DNA of 40,898 nt, from positions 1 to 40,898 of the forward strand of contig NZ_UIHC01000028.1 of the NCBI RefSeq assembly GCF_900499075.1, written 5' to 3'. Position numbers and translations under genes: made by a program. Shown in pieces: positions 9,710-16,711 of the stretch. Every line of letters starts with the position of its first letter. Positions within the stretch are counted from its first letter, which is position 1. Origin of the DNA: Roseinatronobacter ekhonensis. GTDB lineage: Bacteria; Pseudomonadota; Alphaproteobacteria; Rhodobacterales; Rhodobacteraceae. The notes below the pieces were generated by a model. The model was not told where the DNA came from and did not search any database. It saw nothing but the letters and a program-made list of their open reading frames with translations.

Positions 9710-10788
9710 AGCAAATGCCCCGATTTCGCGGCCTTTGTGGCCAGATACCGCGCGTTCTGGGCGGTTTCGCCAACCTTTAGGGCGACGCGTTCGACCACCT
9801 CCAGCCCGTGCGCGTTCAGCATGTCGACCTTGCGCGGATTGTTGGTCAGCAGCCGCACCTGAGAGAAGCCCATCTGGCGCAGCAACCCCGCGCCAATCCG
9901 GAAATCGCGTTCGTCATCTTCAAAGCCAAGGCGGTGATTGGCCTCTACCGTGTCAAAACCCTGATCCTGCAACGAATAGGCCCGCATCTTGTTGGCCAGA
10001 CCGATTCCGCGCCCTTCCTGGTTCAGATACAGCAGAACACCCGCACCCTCTGCCCCCATCTGGGCCAGAGCGGCATTCAGCTGCGGCCCGCAATCGCATT
10101 TCAGGCTGCCCAGAACATCGCCTGTGAAACAGGCGGAATGCAACCGTGCCAGCACGGGTTGCGCGCGGTCGGGCTGGCCGATCTCGATGGCGTAATGCTC
10201 TTCTCCGCCATCGCGGGGGCGAAAGATATGGACGCGTCCAGCCTGTGACGCGACCATGGGCAGGCGGGCGTTGACCACGGGCGCCATGATGCTGGCGCCT
10301 GCCAGTTCCCGCGCAAGCGGTTCCAGCGGCAATTCGGTCAGGCCAAGACCGGCGGTCAGTTCTGGCGGCGGAGCACCCAGAACCAGCGCGGCGGGCAAAA
10401 GCTGCGCGGTCTTGACCAGCCCGATCGCGCTGCGGTGCAAATCGGCGGACCCGTCCCGCGCCGATTGGAACGGCCCTTTCATGGGGTGGCGCAGGTCATC
10501 GGCCGGGTCTGCCATGGCACGTAGCCAGCCAAGCCCGCCGTCGCGCGGCACAAGAATGCGCGCAACATCACCGTCATAGGGGCGAGCTTTCAAGGTTTCT
10601 GCACGGTGGCGCGTCAGAACCAGAACAAGGCCGGGCAGGCGCACCGCATCCAGCCGTTCGGTGGTAGCAGTTTCGGCGGCCATAACCAGCGCAGGGCCAT
10701 CCGGCCCGCGTATCACAATCGGCACGCCAAGCCGCAAATCCGACCGCGCGCGGTTTATTTGTTCCACCAATGAAAGACCGAACGCCAT
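9706..10788 (-). CDS. ribA: GTP cyclohydrolase II (riboflavin synthesis)
   Basis: 360 residues. The C-terminal half (about 170-360) is a full GTP cyclohydrolase II: zinc ligands Cys220, Cys231 and Cys233 in RLHSACFTGDVLGSLKCDCG, then YLNQEGRGIGLANK and the nucleotide-binding LLTNNPRK. It opens GTP to diaminohydroxyphosphoribosylaminopyrimidine, the first step of riboflavin synthesis. The N-terminal 170 residues do not show the acidic active-site motif of dihydroxybutanone-phosphate synthase, so this is not a working RibBA fusion by sequence; such N-terminal extensions are seen in alphaproteobacterial RibA proteins. Confidence 0.92.
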   Translation of the reverse strand: MAFGLSLVEQINRARSDLRLGVPIVIRGPDGPALVMAAETATTERLDAVRLPGLVLVLTRHRAETLKARPYDGDVARILVPRDGGLGWLRAMADPADDLRHPMKGPFQSARDGSADLHRSAIGLVKTAQLLPAALVLGAPPPELTAGLGLTELPLEPLARELAGASIMAPVVNARLPMVASQAGRVHIFRPRDGGEEHYAIEIGQPDRAQPVLARLHSACFTGDVLGSLKCDCGPQLNAALAQMGAEGAGVLLYLNQEGRGIGLANKMRAYSLQDQGFDTVEANHRLGFEDDERDFRIGAGLLRQMGFSQVRLLTNNPRKVDMLNAHGLEVVERVALKVGETAQNARYLATKAAKSGHLL

Positions 10789-10951
10789 GCCAGACCCTTT
10801 TCCCTTTCACGACATGTAGCCCGCGCGCCGCGATATTGAAATAAAACCTGCATGTCCGACACATACGCGTGACAGCATTGTAGCATTTGTTGCGGTTGGG
10901 CATGGCGCACCGACATGTGGGTAACATGCGACCAACATAGGAGTGACCGCC

Positions 10952-11638
10952 ATGCCGAAGCTGAACAGCATTCTTTTGGTAGATGACGATGACGACCTGC
11001 GCGAGGCGCTGGCTGAACAACTGGTCATGACCGATGAATTCGACGTGTGCGAAGCCGCCGATGGGGCCGCCGCCATGGAACAGATCCGCGCCGGACAGTT
11101 CGATCTGGCGGTGCTGGATGTGGGCCTGCCCGACACGGACGGGCGCGAGCTGTGCAAACGCATGCGCAAAGCCGGGTTCAAATCTCCCGTGGTGATGCTG
11201 ACGGGGCATGATTCGGATGCCGATACCATTCTGGGTCTGGATTCCGGCGCGAATGACTACATCACCAAGCCGTTCAAGCTGCCGATCCTGCTGGCCCGCC
11301 TGCGTGCGCAGTTGCGCCAGCATGAACAATCGGAAAACGCGGTGTTCCAGCTTGGACCCTATATGTTCAAACCGGCGCAAAAGATGCTGATCGACGAGAA
11401 AGAGCGCAAGATCCGCCTGACTGAGAAAGAGACCAACATCCTGAAATTCCTGTATCGTGCACCCGAAGGTGTGGTGCCGCGCGATATTCTTCTGCACGAG
11501 GTTTGGGGCTATAACGCGGGTGTTACCACACACACGCTGGAAACCCATATCTACCGCCTGCGGCAGAAGATCGAGCCCGATCCTTCCAACGCCTCGCTCT
11601 TGGTGACGGAATCGGGCGGCTACCGTTTGGCATCGTAA
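10952..11638 (+). CDS. OmpR-family response regulator, CenR-like
   Basis: 228 residues. Receiver domain at 1-115 with acidic pocket Asp11/Asp12, phospho-acceptor Asp56 (LAVLDVGLPD), Thr84 and Lys106 (ITKPF). Winged-helix DNA-binding domain at about 130-228 (LTEKETNILKFLYRAPEGVV; THTLETHIYRLRQKIEP). The sequence resembles CenR, the envelope-related regulator of Caulobacter and Rhodobacter, but I cannot confirm orthology. No histidine kinase is adjacent. A GTG at 10943 is in frame, but the ATG at 10952 is 8 bases behind GGAG (10940-10943) and is preferred. Confidence 0.85.
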   Translation: MPKLNSILLVDDDDDLREALAEQLVMTDEFDVCEAADGAAAMEQIRAGQFDLAVLDVGLPDTDGRELCKRMRKAGFKSPVVMLTGHDSDADTILGLDSGANDYITKPFKLPILLARLRAQLRQHEQSENAVFQLGPYMFKPAQKMLIDEKERKIRLTEKETNILKFLYRAPEGVVPRDILLHEVWGYNAGVTTHTLETHIYRLRQKIEPDPSNASLLVTESGGYRLAS

Positions 11639-11659
11639 TGACCAAAGCTGGTCTTATTG

Positions 11660-11687
11660 TTGCCAGAATCTAATGTAATGGTAGTAT
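11660..11687 (+). promoter_or_regulatory. Candidate promoter of a small RNA
   Basis: TTGCCA at 11660-11665 and TAGTAT at 11682-11687, separated by 16 bp, form a sigma-70-like promoter just after the response-regulator stop. Transcription would begin near 11694. This is a consensus match by eye only. Confidence 0.4.
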
Positions 11688-11693
11688 GACAAT

Positions 11694-11786
11694 ATGATTG
11701 TCCTCGAAATCCCTACTGCGTCGGGGTCTAGACGCAGAGTTCCTCCCTGTTGGACTGTCCGGGCACGCTTTGCCCGGACTTTTTTT
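11694..11786 (+). ncRNA. Candidate trans-acting small RNA (about 93 nt)
   Basis: A non-coding stretch with ordered structure: a perfect 7-bp hairpin (11716-11722 with 11731-11737, 8-base loop), a single-stranded segment holding CCTCCC (11742-11747), then a 9-bp terminator stem with seven T. An exposed CCUCCC can pair with Shine-Dalgarno sequences, as in several Rhodobacter sRNAs. A promoter-like pair precedes it. It could instead be only the 3' end of the response-regulator transcript. Family membership is not established; comparison to the Rhodobacter sRNAs StsR and CcsR would be informative. Confidence 0.55.
11757..11786 (+). terminator. Strong rho-independent terminator
   Basis: GTCCGGGCA (11757-11765) pairs perfectly with TGCCCGGAC (11771-11779) around CGCTT, followed by seven T (11780-11786). 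It ends the response regulator and/or small RNA transcript before the convergent NUDIX gene. Confidence 0.9.
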
Positions 11787-11803
11787 GTTGGCGGCTAGGG
11801 CGC

Positions 11804-12487
11804 TCAGGCAATCCGTCGAAAGGTCGAAACCCCGGTCGAATTGTCGAAAAACGGGACCGTGTCGGGCATGTCCTCGCCCGCGGCGAAGGCTTGCACTTCG
11901 GCCAGAACCACTTCGGTTATGAAGGGCAGGTTCAGTTTTCGGGCCTCTGCCAATGGCACCCAATGCAGGTGTGACAGCTCCTCGCAGGCGGCGGAAAAAT
12001 CATCCAGATCGCCGGTGATCGCGCCTGCATCGGCTAGGAAAAACCGCGCGTCGAACCGGCGGGGGCGGCCCGGCGGGGTGATCGCGCGAAAGATGAATCG
12101 CAGCCCCTTGGCGCTGGGCCGCAACCCATGGGCGGCAAAGCCCTGCCAGTCGGCGGGCGCATCGGGCCAGTCACCCGGCAGGCCCATCATCAGCCCGGTT
12201 TCTTCCCACATCTCGCGAATGGCGGCAGCGGCCAAGGCGTCGGGCAGGTCATGTGCCTGCGCCAGCCTTGCGCGGCAAGGGTCGGGCATGGTCACGGGAA
12301 TATCGGCATCCGTGGTATCTACCGCGCCGCCGGGAAAGACGAATTTGTCAGGCATGAACGCTGCCTTGGCTCCACGTTGGCCCATCAACACATCCGGGCC
12401 GTGCGCGGTTTGCCTCAGCAGGATAATGGTGGCCGCGTCGCGGATCGCCGTTTTGTCGATGACGCCGGTATTAGTGCTCTCGCTCAT
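11804..12487 (-). CDS. NUDIX hydrolase
   Basis: 227 residues. A NUDIX fold is recognisable from FPGGAVD (51-57) and the helix motif REMWEETG (91-98), which holds the metal-binding glutamates. An insert of about 35 residues between the two parts makes the box longer than the standard 23 residues, as in the NUDT19/CoA-pyrophosphatase-like group. It should hydrolyse a nucleoside diphosphate derivative; substrate unknown. Its start overlaps the end of the DUF983 gene by 17 bases, so the two are cotranscribed and probably translationally coupled. Confidence 0.85.
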   Translation of the reverse strand: MSESTNTGVIDKTAIRDAATIILLRQTAHGPDVLMGQRGAKAAFMPDKFVFPGGAVDTTDADIPVTMPDPCRARLAQAHDLPDALAAAAIREMWEETGLMMGLPGDWPDAPADWQGFAAHGLRPSAKGLRFIFRAITPPGRPRRFDARFFLADAGAITGDLDDFSAACEELSHLHWVPLAEARKLNLPFITEVVLAEVQAFAAGEDMPDTVPFFDNSTGVSTFRRIA

Positions 12488-12878
12488 CGCCGAACCCGTG
12501 CATGCGTTTCGCCCATTGGAACGCGACGATCATGCCCTTGAACCGCGGCAGAAGGAAGAGGGTCATCGCCACTAGCAACAAAGCGGACAATACGAACAGA
12601 AGCGTAGGGTTCATGTTGTAGTTGAACATGACATAGACCATCAGCGGCACGACGGTTTTAAGTGTGACCAGCATGGTCAGATAGGCCGGCCCGTCATCTG
12701 CGCGCTGATGGCTCAGGTCTTCGCCGCAGGCGGGGCAACATTCGCGCACGGTCAGGTAGTTGCGCAGCATAGGGGCCGCGCCACAGGCAGGGCATTTGCA
12801 GCGGATACCGCGTAGCACGGCCTCACCCAGCGGGCGGTCGTCTATCTGCTCTGGGCTGTCGGTCTGTGAAAGTGTCAT
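12471..12878 (-). CDS. DUF983 family small membrane protein with zinc ribbon
   Basis: 135 residues. The N-terminal half has paired cysteines (CKCPAC, Cys27-32; CCPAC, Cys47-51) typical of a zinc ribbon. The C-terminal half has two membrane spans (about 66-85 and 92-110), followed by a basic tail. This is the DUF983 arrangement, common in alphaproteobacteria; its function is not known. It leads a two-gene unit with the NUDIX hydrolase. Confidence 0.85.
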   Translation of the reverse strand: MTLSQTDSPEQIDDRPLGEAVLRGIRCKCPACGAAPMLRNYLTVRECCPACGEDLSHQRADDGPAYLTMLVTLKTVVPLMVYVMFNYNMNPTLLFVLSALLLVAMTLFLLPRFKGMIVAFQWAKRMHGFGDEREH

Positions 12879-13072
12879 GCGCTCGCTCCTACTATGCTAG
12901 CCCGCATACGCCCCTGCCGCGAAAAATGCACCTGCAATACAGAATTTGCGTCAGCGTGTCGCAAGTTTGTGCCGATGCGGTGCTTGCATTTCATGCGACG
13001 GAAACCGTGCGGGCCTGCGTTGAACACATATCGGGCGGCCAGAGGGGCCGCGCAACATGAAGGACACCGATC

Positions 13073-13447
13073 ATGAACAAGATACTCATTCCCGCAATCG
13101 CCCTGTCTGTTGCACTGGGGGCTGGCGTTGCCAGCGCGCGTGGCAATCACGATATGGGCCCGCGCAACCTGCCCAGCTTTGAAGAGCTTGACCGTGACGG
13201 CAATGGCGAGATCACGCCGGAAGATATTCAGGCATTTGGCGAAGCGCGCCGGGCCGAGATCGAAGCCAAGCGCGCCGAGCGTATGAAAGAACGTGCCGCG
13301 CAAATGGGCGAGCGCGGGCAACGTATGTTTGACCGCGTAGATGCCAATGACGATGGCGTTGTCGACGCCGAGGAATATGCCGCCTTCACCGACCGCATGG
13401 CAGAGCGTATGGAGAACCGTGGCAAAGGCCGTTGGGGCCGTCATTAA
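13073..13447 (+). CDS. Secreted EF-hand calcium-binding protein
   Basis: 124 residues. A Sec signal peptide covers residues 1-22 (cleavage near ASA). Two canonical 12-residue EF-hand loops follow: DRDGNGEITPED at 40-51 and DANDDGVVDAEE at 90-101. They are separated by a highly charged Arg/Glu/Lys helix (about 57-85). It should bind calcium in the periplasm. It lies directly ahead of an ECF sigma factor, anti-sigma and periplasmic-sensor set in the same direction, suggesting a shared stress or ion response, although a GC hairpin (13460-13485) separates it from the sigma gene. Confidence 0.85.
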   Translation: MNKILIPAIALSVALGAGVASARGNHDMGPRNLPSFEELDRDGNGEITPEDIQAFGEARRAEIEAKRAERMKERAAQMGERGQRMFDRVDANDDGVVDAEEYAAFTDRMAERMENRGKGRWGRH

Positions 13448-13459
13448 GCATAGCGGATG

Positions 13460-13485
13460 CGGGCGGGGCGCCTTTGCCCCGCCCG
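13460..13485 (+). promoter_or_regulatory. GC-rich stem-loop between EF-hand and sigma genes
   Basis: CGGGCGGGGC (13460-13469) pairs perfectly over 10 bp with GCCCCGCCCG (13476-13485), loop GCCTTT. No T run follows, so it may be a processing or stability element, or a partial terminator separating the EF-hand gene from the sigma operon. Confidence 0.5.
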
Positions 13486-13500
13486 ATGGAAGGATGACAG

Positions 13501-14070
13501 GTGCTGTCAGAGCAGGACGAGGCCGATTTGCTGGCGCGGTTCGCGCAAGGCGACTTGCACGCAGCGCAGGCGCTGACCGACCTGTTGGCCCCGCGCTTGC
13601 TACGCTTTGCCACCCGCATGCTGGGCGACCGATCAGAGGCCGAGGATGTGACTCAAGACACCATGTTGCGGCTGTGGCGCATGGCACCGGATTGGGAGGC
13701 AGGGCAGGCCAAGCCCTCGACCTGGGCGTTTCGGGTGGCGCGGAACCTGTGCACCGACCGTTTGCGCCGCCGCAAGCCCATGGTGCCAGAGATGCCGGAC
13801 CTGCCCGACGACGCGGCAGGTGCCGACGCCCGAATGATGCAGACCGCCCGCGCGCAGGCGCTGGATGCCGCCTTGGCACAACTGCCCGACCGGCAGCGCG
13901 AGGCGGTTATCCTGCGCCACATAGAGGGGCTGTCGAACCCCGAGATTGCCGCCATATTGATGGTGGGGGTTGAAGCGGTCGAAAGCCTGACCGCGCGCGG
14001 CAAACGCAAGCTGACCGCCCTGCTGAGCGGCCGAAAAGAGGAATTGGGATATGACGCAGAAGATACCTGA
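13501..14070 (+). CDS. ECF-type RNA polymerase sigma factor
   Basis: 189 residues from a GTG start preceded by AAGGA (13490-13494). Sigma region 2 is at about 20-90 (LGDRSEAEDVTQDTMLRLWR for core binding; AFRVARNLCTDRLRRRK for -10 recognition). Region 4 is at about 120-180 (LPDRQREAVILRHIEGLSNPE and a helix-turn-helix). The missing region 3 and short length mark the ECF group. The next gene overlaps its end by 20 bases and is probably its anti-sigma. Targets are unknown; I saw no convincing autoregulatory promoter upstream. Confidence 0.92.
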   Translation: MLSEQDEADLLARFAQGDLHAAQALTDLLAPRLLRFATRMLGDRSEAEDVTQDTMLRLWRMAPDWEAGQAKPSTWAFRVARNLCTDRLRRRKPMVPEMPDLPDDAAGADARMMQTARAQALDAALAQLPDRQREAVILRHIEGLSNPEIAAILMVGVEAVESLTARGKRKLTALLSGRKEELGYDAEDT

Positions 14071-14398
14071 CGACGATCTGTCGCTGTTTCTTGAGGCCGG
14101 GAAGCAACAGGAATTGCCCGATGCCTTGCGCACCCGCATTCTGGCGGATGCCGAAATGTGCTTGGCCAAACAGACGGCTTCCGGCTGGCGGCTGGTGTTG
14201 CGCGACTGGGCGCGCGGGTGGGCCATGCCCTCGGTTGCCGGGGGTGTCGGGGCCACGCTGGCGGGGCTGTATCTGGGGTTGGTTATGCCCTTGTCGATGT
14301 ATGACGCGCCGATCTGGATGGACAGCGCGCTGGGCGTTTTCGAGACGGTCACGGCACCGATTGTCGGTGTTCAAGACCCGCTGGAACTGGGGTTCTAA
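14051..14398 (+). CDS. Putative anti-sigma factor, single membrane span
   Basis: 115 residues with an acidic N-terminal segment of about 50 residues (cytoplasmic), one membrane span at about 58-80 (GGVGATLAGLYLGLVMP) and a short periplasmic tail. No zinc (ZAS) motif is present. Size, topology and the 20-base overlap with the sigma gene match a short CnrY-type membrane anti-sigma; this is inference from context, since the sequence itself is not one I recognise. Confidence 0.6.
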   Translation: MTQKIPDDDLSLFLEAGKQQELPDALRTRILADAEMCLAKQTASGWRLVLRDWARGWAMPSVAGGVGATLAGLYLGLVMPLSMYDAPIWMDSALGVFETVTAPIVGVQDPLELGF

Positions 14399-14399
14399 G

Positions 14400-14858
14400 A
14401 TGACGGAGACACGGAAAAAGACAAGCCGCTGGAAAACATGGGCGTTGGTCGGGTCGGTCACGCTGAACCTGGTGCTGGTGGGGATGCTCGGCGGCGTGGT
14501 GCTGCGTGGCGGTCCAGATGGAAGCCTGATGCGCGCGACGATCGGTGCATTGCCGGATGACGCGCGGCGCGATATGCGCCGAGAAGGCCGAGAGGCGTTT
14601 CGCGGCACGCGCGGGCGCGGCGATCTGCGCGCGGCACGGGCCGATATGCTGGCGGCGTTGCGCGCCGAAACCTTTGACGAAGCCGCATTCCGCGCCGGGC
14701 TGGACGCGGCGCAGGGGCGATTGCTGCAAATCGGCGACCGTTTGGAAGGCCAGCTTGTGATGCGCCTGTCCACGCTGGACCGCGCGGCACGGGCAGAGGT
14801 GGCCGACCGGCTGGAGCAGCGCACCGAACGGATTGCGCGCGACCGCGGCCGCGACTAA
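14400..14858 (+). CDS. Periplasmic sensor-like protein (CnrX/ZraP-type fold)
   Basis: 152 residues. An N-terminal membrane anchor (about 13-35) is followed by an all-helical, Arg/Ala-rich periplasmic domain with the pattern of the heavy-metal-resistance/sensor family (LPDDARRDMRREGREAF; LRAETFDEAAFRAGLDAAQ). In Cnr-type systems this protein receives the signal and controls the anti-sigma. Here the whole protein has no His and no Cys, so classical nickel, cobalt or zinc binding is unlikely. The frame is open upstream, but ATG at 14400, just behind the anti-sigma stop, is the sensible start. Its TAA overlaps the stop of the convergent fur gene. Confidence 0.7.
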   Translation: MTETRKKTSRWKTWALVGSVTLNLVLVGMLGGVVLRGGPDGSLMRATIGALPDDARRDMRREGREAFRGTRGRGDLRAARADMLAALRAETFDEAAFRAGLDAAQGRLLQIGDRLEGQLVMRLSTLDRAARAEVADRLEQRTERIARDRGRD

Positions 14859-15265
14859 TTCTTGATCTTGCGGCCCAGCAATTCCAGCCGGTGCCCTTCC
14901 AGCTTATAGCCCAGACGTCGCGCAATCTTGTCTTGCAGTGCCTCTATTTCCGGGTCGCAAAATTCGATGACTTCGCCTGTGTCCATGTCGATCAGGTGGT
15001 CATGGTGGTCTCGCTGGCTGTCTTCGAACCGCGCGCGTCCGTCACCGAATTCCACGCGGTCCAGTATGCCCGCTTCCTCGAATAATTTGACGGTGCGGTA
15101 CACGGTTGCCAACGAAATCTGCGCGTCGCGCGCATTGGCGCGGGCGTGTAATTCTTCGACATCGGGGTGGTCATCGGCCTCGTCCAGCACAGCGGCGATG
15201 GTGCGGCGCTGGTCTGTCAGGCGCACGCCGTGCGTCTGCAAACGCTGCATGATCGATTTTGCCAT
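14855..15265 (-). CDS. fur: Fur-family metal regulator (Fur/Mur type)
   Basis: 136 residues: an N-terminal winged helix (GVRLTDQRRTIAAVLDEADDHPDVEELHARA; ISLATVYRTVKLFEEAGIL), then the dimerisation/metal domain with DHHDHLI and a C-terminal helix. The CxxC pair found in Fur of enteric bacteria is replaced (HLIDMDTGEVIEF), as in alphaproteobacterial Mur proteins that sense manganese. No heme-binding Irr signature is seen. It controls iron or manganese uptake genes. Stop codons overlap convergently with the sensor gene, leaving no room for a separate terminator. Confidence 0.88.
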   Translation of the reverse strand: MAKSIMQRLQTHGVRLTDQRRTIAAVLDEADDHPDVEELHARANARDAQISLATVYRTVKLFEEAGILDRVEFGDGRARFEDSQRDHHDHLIDMDTGEVIEFCDPEIEALQDKIARRLGYKLEGHRLELLGRKIKN

Positions 15266-15278
15266 AGTGCTGCCCCTG

Positions 15279-15304
15279 AACTTCGGCCCGTTGGGGCCGA
15301 AGTT
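15279..15304. promoter_or_regulatory. Perfect 11-bp inverted repeat upstream of fur
   Basis: AACTTCGGCCC (15279-15289) and GGGCCGAAGTT (15294-15304) with a 4-base loop lie 14 bases before the fur start, in its leader. No T run follows on either strand. It could end the upstream YidB-like gene weakly, form a leader hairpin on the fur mRNA, or be a regulator site. Confidence 0.45.
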
Positions 15305-15344
15305 TACGGGTTTCGCGCGGTGCTGAAAACCGCCAATCGTGGTG

Positions 15345-15782
15345 TTACAGCTTGCCCTTCAGAAATCCGCCCAGCATGGATTGCAGCGATCCGAAATCCA
15401 TGTCCTGCGCTTCGCCCTGCGGTGACAGTTTGTCGATCATGGCAGGCAGAGCTTGCGACAGCACGTCAGTTGCCTCTGACGGTGCCATATTCGCCTTCGC
15501 AGCCAGTTGCTGCACCACATCGCCGCCCAGCGCCTGTTCGATGTCAGCACCGGCCACGGCTTTGTTGGCCCCGTCGCCCAGCCAGCTTTGCACGGCATCA
15601 CCCATGCCCGCATTCTGGAAATTGGCCAGCAATCCTTGCACACCGCCCACGGGGCTGTCCTTGGACAAAAGGCCCATGACCCCTTCCATCAGCTTGGGGT
15701 TTTGCATGACCATGCTGGCCAGACCGGCCTTTTGGCCACCGGAATTGAGCACCATATCGGTGAGGGATTTCAGAAGGCTCAT
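15345..15782 (-). CDS. YidB/DUF937 family protein
   Basis: 145 residues, soluble, no signal peptide. It has the family pattern of a helical N-terminal part (LLKSLTDMVLN; GGVQGLLANFQNAGMGDAVQSWLG) and a Gly/Gln-rich C-terminal region (ALGGDVVQQLAAKANM; SMLGGFLKGKL). DUF937/YidB proteins are widespread, small and of unknown function. It lies between fur and the molybdoenzyme operon, all on the minus strand, with 59 bases to soeC. Confidence 0.8.
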   Translation of the reverse strand: MSLLKSLTDMVLNSGGQKAGLASMVMQNPKLMEGVMGLLSKDSPVGGVQGLLANFQNAGMGDAVQSWLGDGANKAVAGADIEQALGGDVVQQLAAKANMAPSEATDVLSQALPAMIDKLSPQGEAQDMDFGSLQSMLGGFLKGKL

Positions 15783-15841
15783 ATCGCGTTACTCCTTGCG
15801 AACTTATCACGCGGCGACAGTATCATGGCCGGGCTGCCCTG

Positions 15842-16711
15842 TCACCGCCCGTAATAGAAGCCAACGACATGTTCCGCTTCGGCAAAGAACAGCCAGCGTT
15901 GCGCCAGCATTCCGGCCAAGTGCAGCGCCAGTGCCAGAAAGGCTGCCGCATAGCTCGCAGGCAGCATGAGCAACAGAGCAGGTGCCAGCGCGCCCAAGCC
16001 CAGCGCGATCAGGCGCAGTTTATGCGCGTGTTTGCGGCCCACGATATGCACCATCTCTCGCAGCAGGTAGTTGCGCCCCGAATGTGGCGGTTCCAGCAGG
16101 CGGACACGGCCCAAGCCGCCAAGGCCCGTCGCCGTGCCTGCATCGCTACCGGAGGCGGCAAGCCGCCGATCGCCCGCGACCCAATGCGCGACCATGGCCA
16201 TCGACAACGCCAGCATCAGCCACAAGGCAATTGTCAGCTTGGCAGCCAGAAGCGCGCCACCTGCGAGCCCGGCCAGCACAAAGACGGGCGGGGTGGACCA
16301 ATGGTGCCAGCGCGGCACGGCGCGGATCTGAGCATAGATCATGGCGGTGGCGAAGATCGTGACAAGTGACAGCGCTCCACCGATCCAGCCTAGAACTGGC
16401 AGGGGTGTGTCCCAGAACGCAGACGCAGCGGCATGGGGTGCCATTATAGCCAGTGTGGCGGCGGACAGAACTGCCTCTCGCGAGAGCCAGCTAGAGCGCC
16501 ACTGGGTAAACGCCAGCAGCGCGCGTTCGGGGTGGCCCAAGTGAAAGGCGGCAGCGATCAGCCCGATGCCCGCCAGACCGTAACCCAAGCCGAAAAACAC
16601 GATTGCGGCGAACCCGGTGGGCGTGCGAAGGCCAAAGCCCAGCCACGCCAACAGCCCAAAGCCGATGCCCGACAGCGTGGTGAACAGGATCAGGGATGGG
16701 GCTGGATGCAT
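15842..16711 (-). CDS. soeC: Membrane anchor subunit of molybdoenzyme (SoeC/DmsC type)
   Basis: 289 residues, about eight membrane spans, DmsC/NrfD-like family (first span ILFTTLSGIGFGLLAWLGFG). It anchors the complex in the inner membrane and passes electrons between the iron-sulfur subunit and the quinone pool. The frame is open further upstream, but the ATG at 16711 gives a TGATG overlap with the soeB stop, and the residues before it are not membrane-like. The name follows the cytoplasmic, Tat-less catalytic subunit of the operon; a generic DMSO-reductase anchor is the alternative. Confidence 0.8.
   Translation of the reverse strand: MHPAPSLILFTTLSGIGFGLLAWLGFGLRTPTGFAAIVFFGLGYGLAGIGLIAAAFHLGHPERALLAFTQWRSSWLSREAVLSAATLAIMAPHAAASAFWDTPLPVLGWIGGALSLVTIFATAMIYAQIRAVPRWHHWSTPPVFVLAGLAGGALLAAKLTIALWLMLALSMAMVAHWVAGDRRLAASGSDAGTATGLGGLGRVRLLEPPHSGRNYLLREMVHIVGRKHAHKLRLIALGLGALAPALLLMLPASYAAAFLALALHLAGMLAQRWLFFAEAEHVVGFYYGR

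Noticed and set aside
9706-10788. RibA as a bifunctional RibBA fusion.
   Set aside because: The N-terminal 170 residues lack the acidic substrate and metal motifs of dihydroxybutanone-phosphate synthase, so only the cyclohydrolase II activity is supported.
11640-11662. Short hairpin GACCA-AAGC-TGGTC right after the response regulator as its own terminator.
   Set aside because: Only a 5-bp stem and an interrupted T stretch; the strong terminator at 11757-11786 is far better.
12990-13072. An ECF-type promoter (GGAAAC ... CGTT) upstream of the EF-hand gene.
   Set aside because: The spacing between the two blocks is about 12 bases, too short for an ECF promoter; no better pair was seen.
14855-15265. 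The Fur-family gene as Irr (heme-responsive).
   Set aside because: No N-terminal heme regulatory motif, and the metal domain reads as Fur/Mur.
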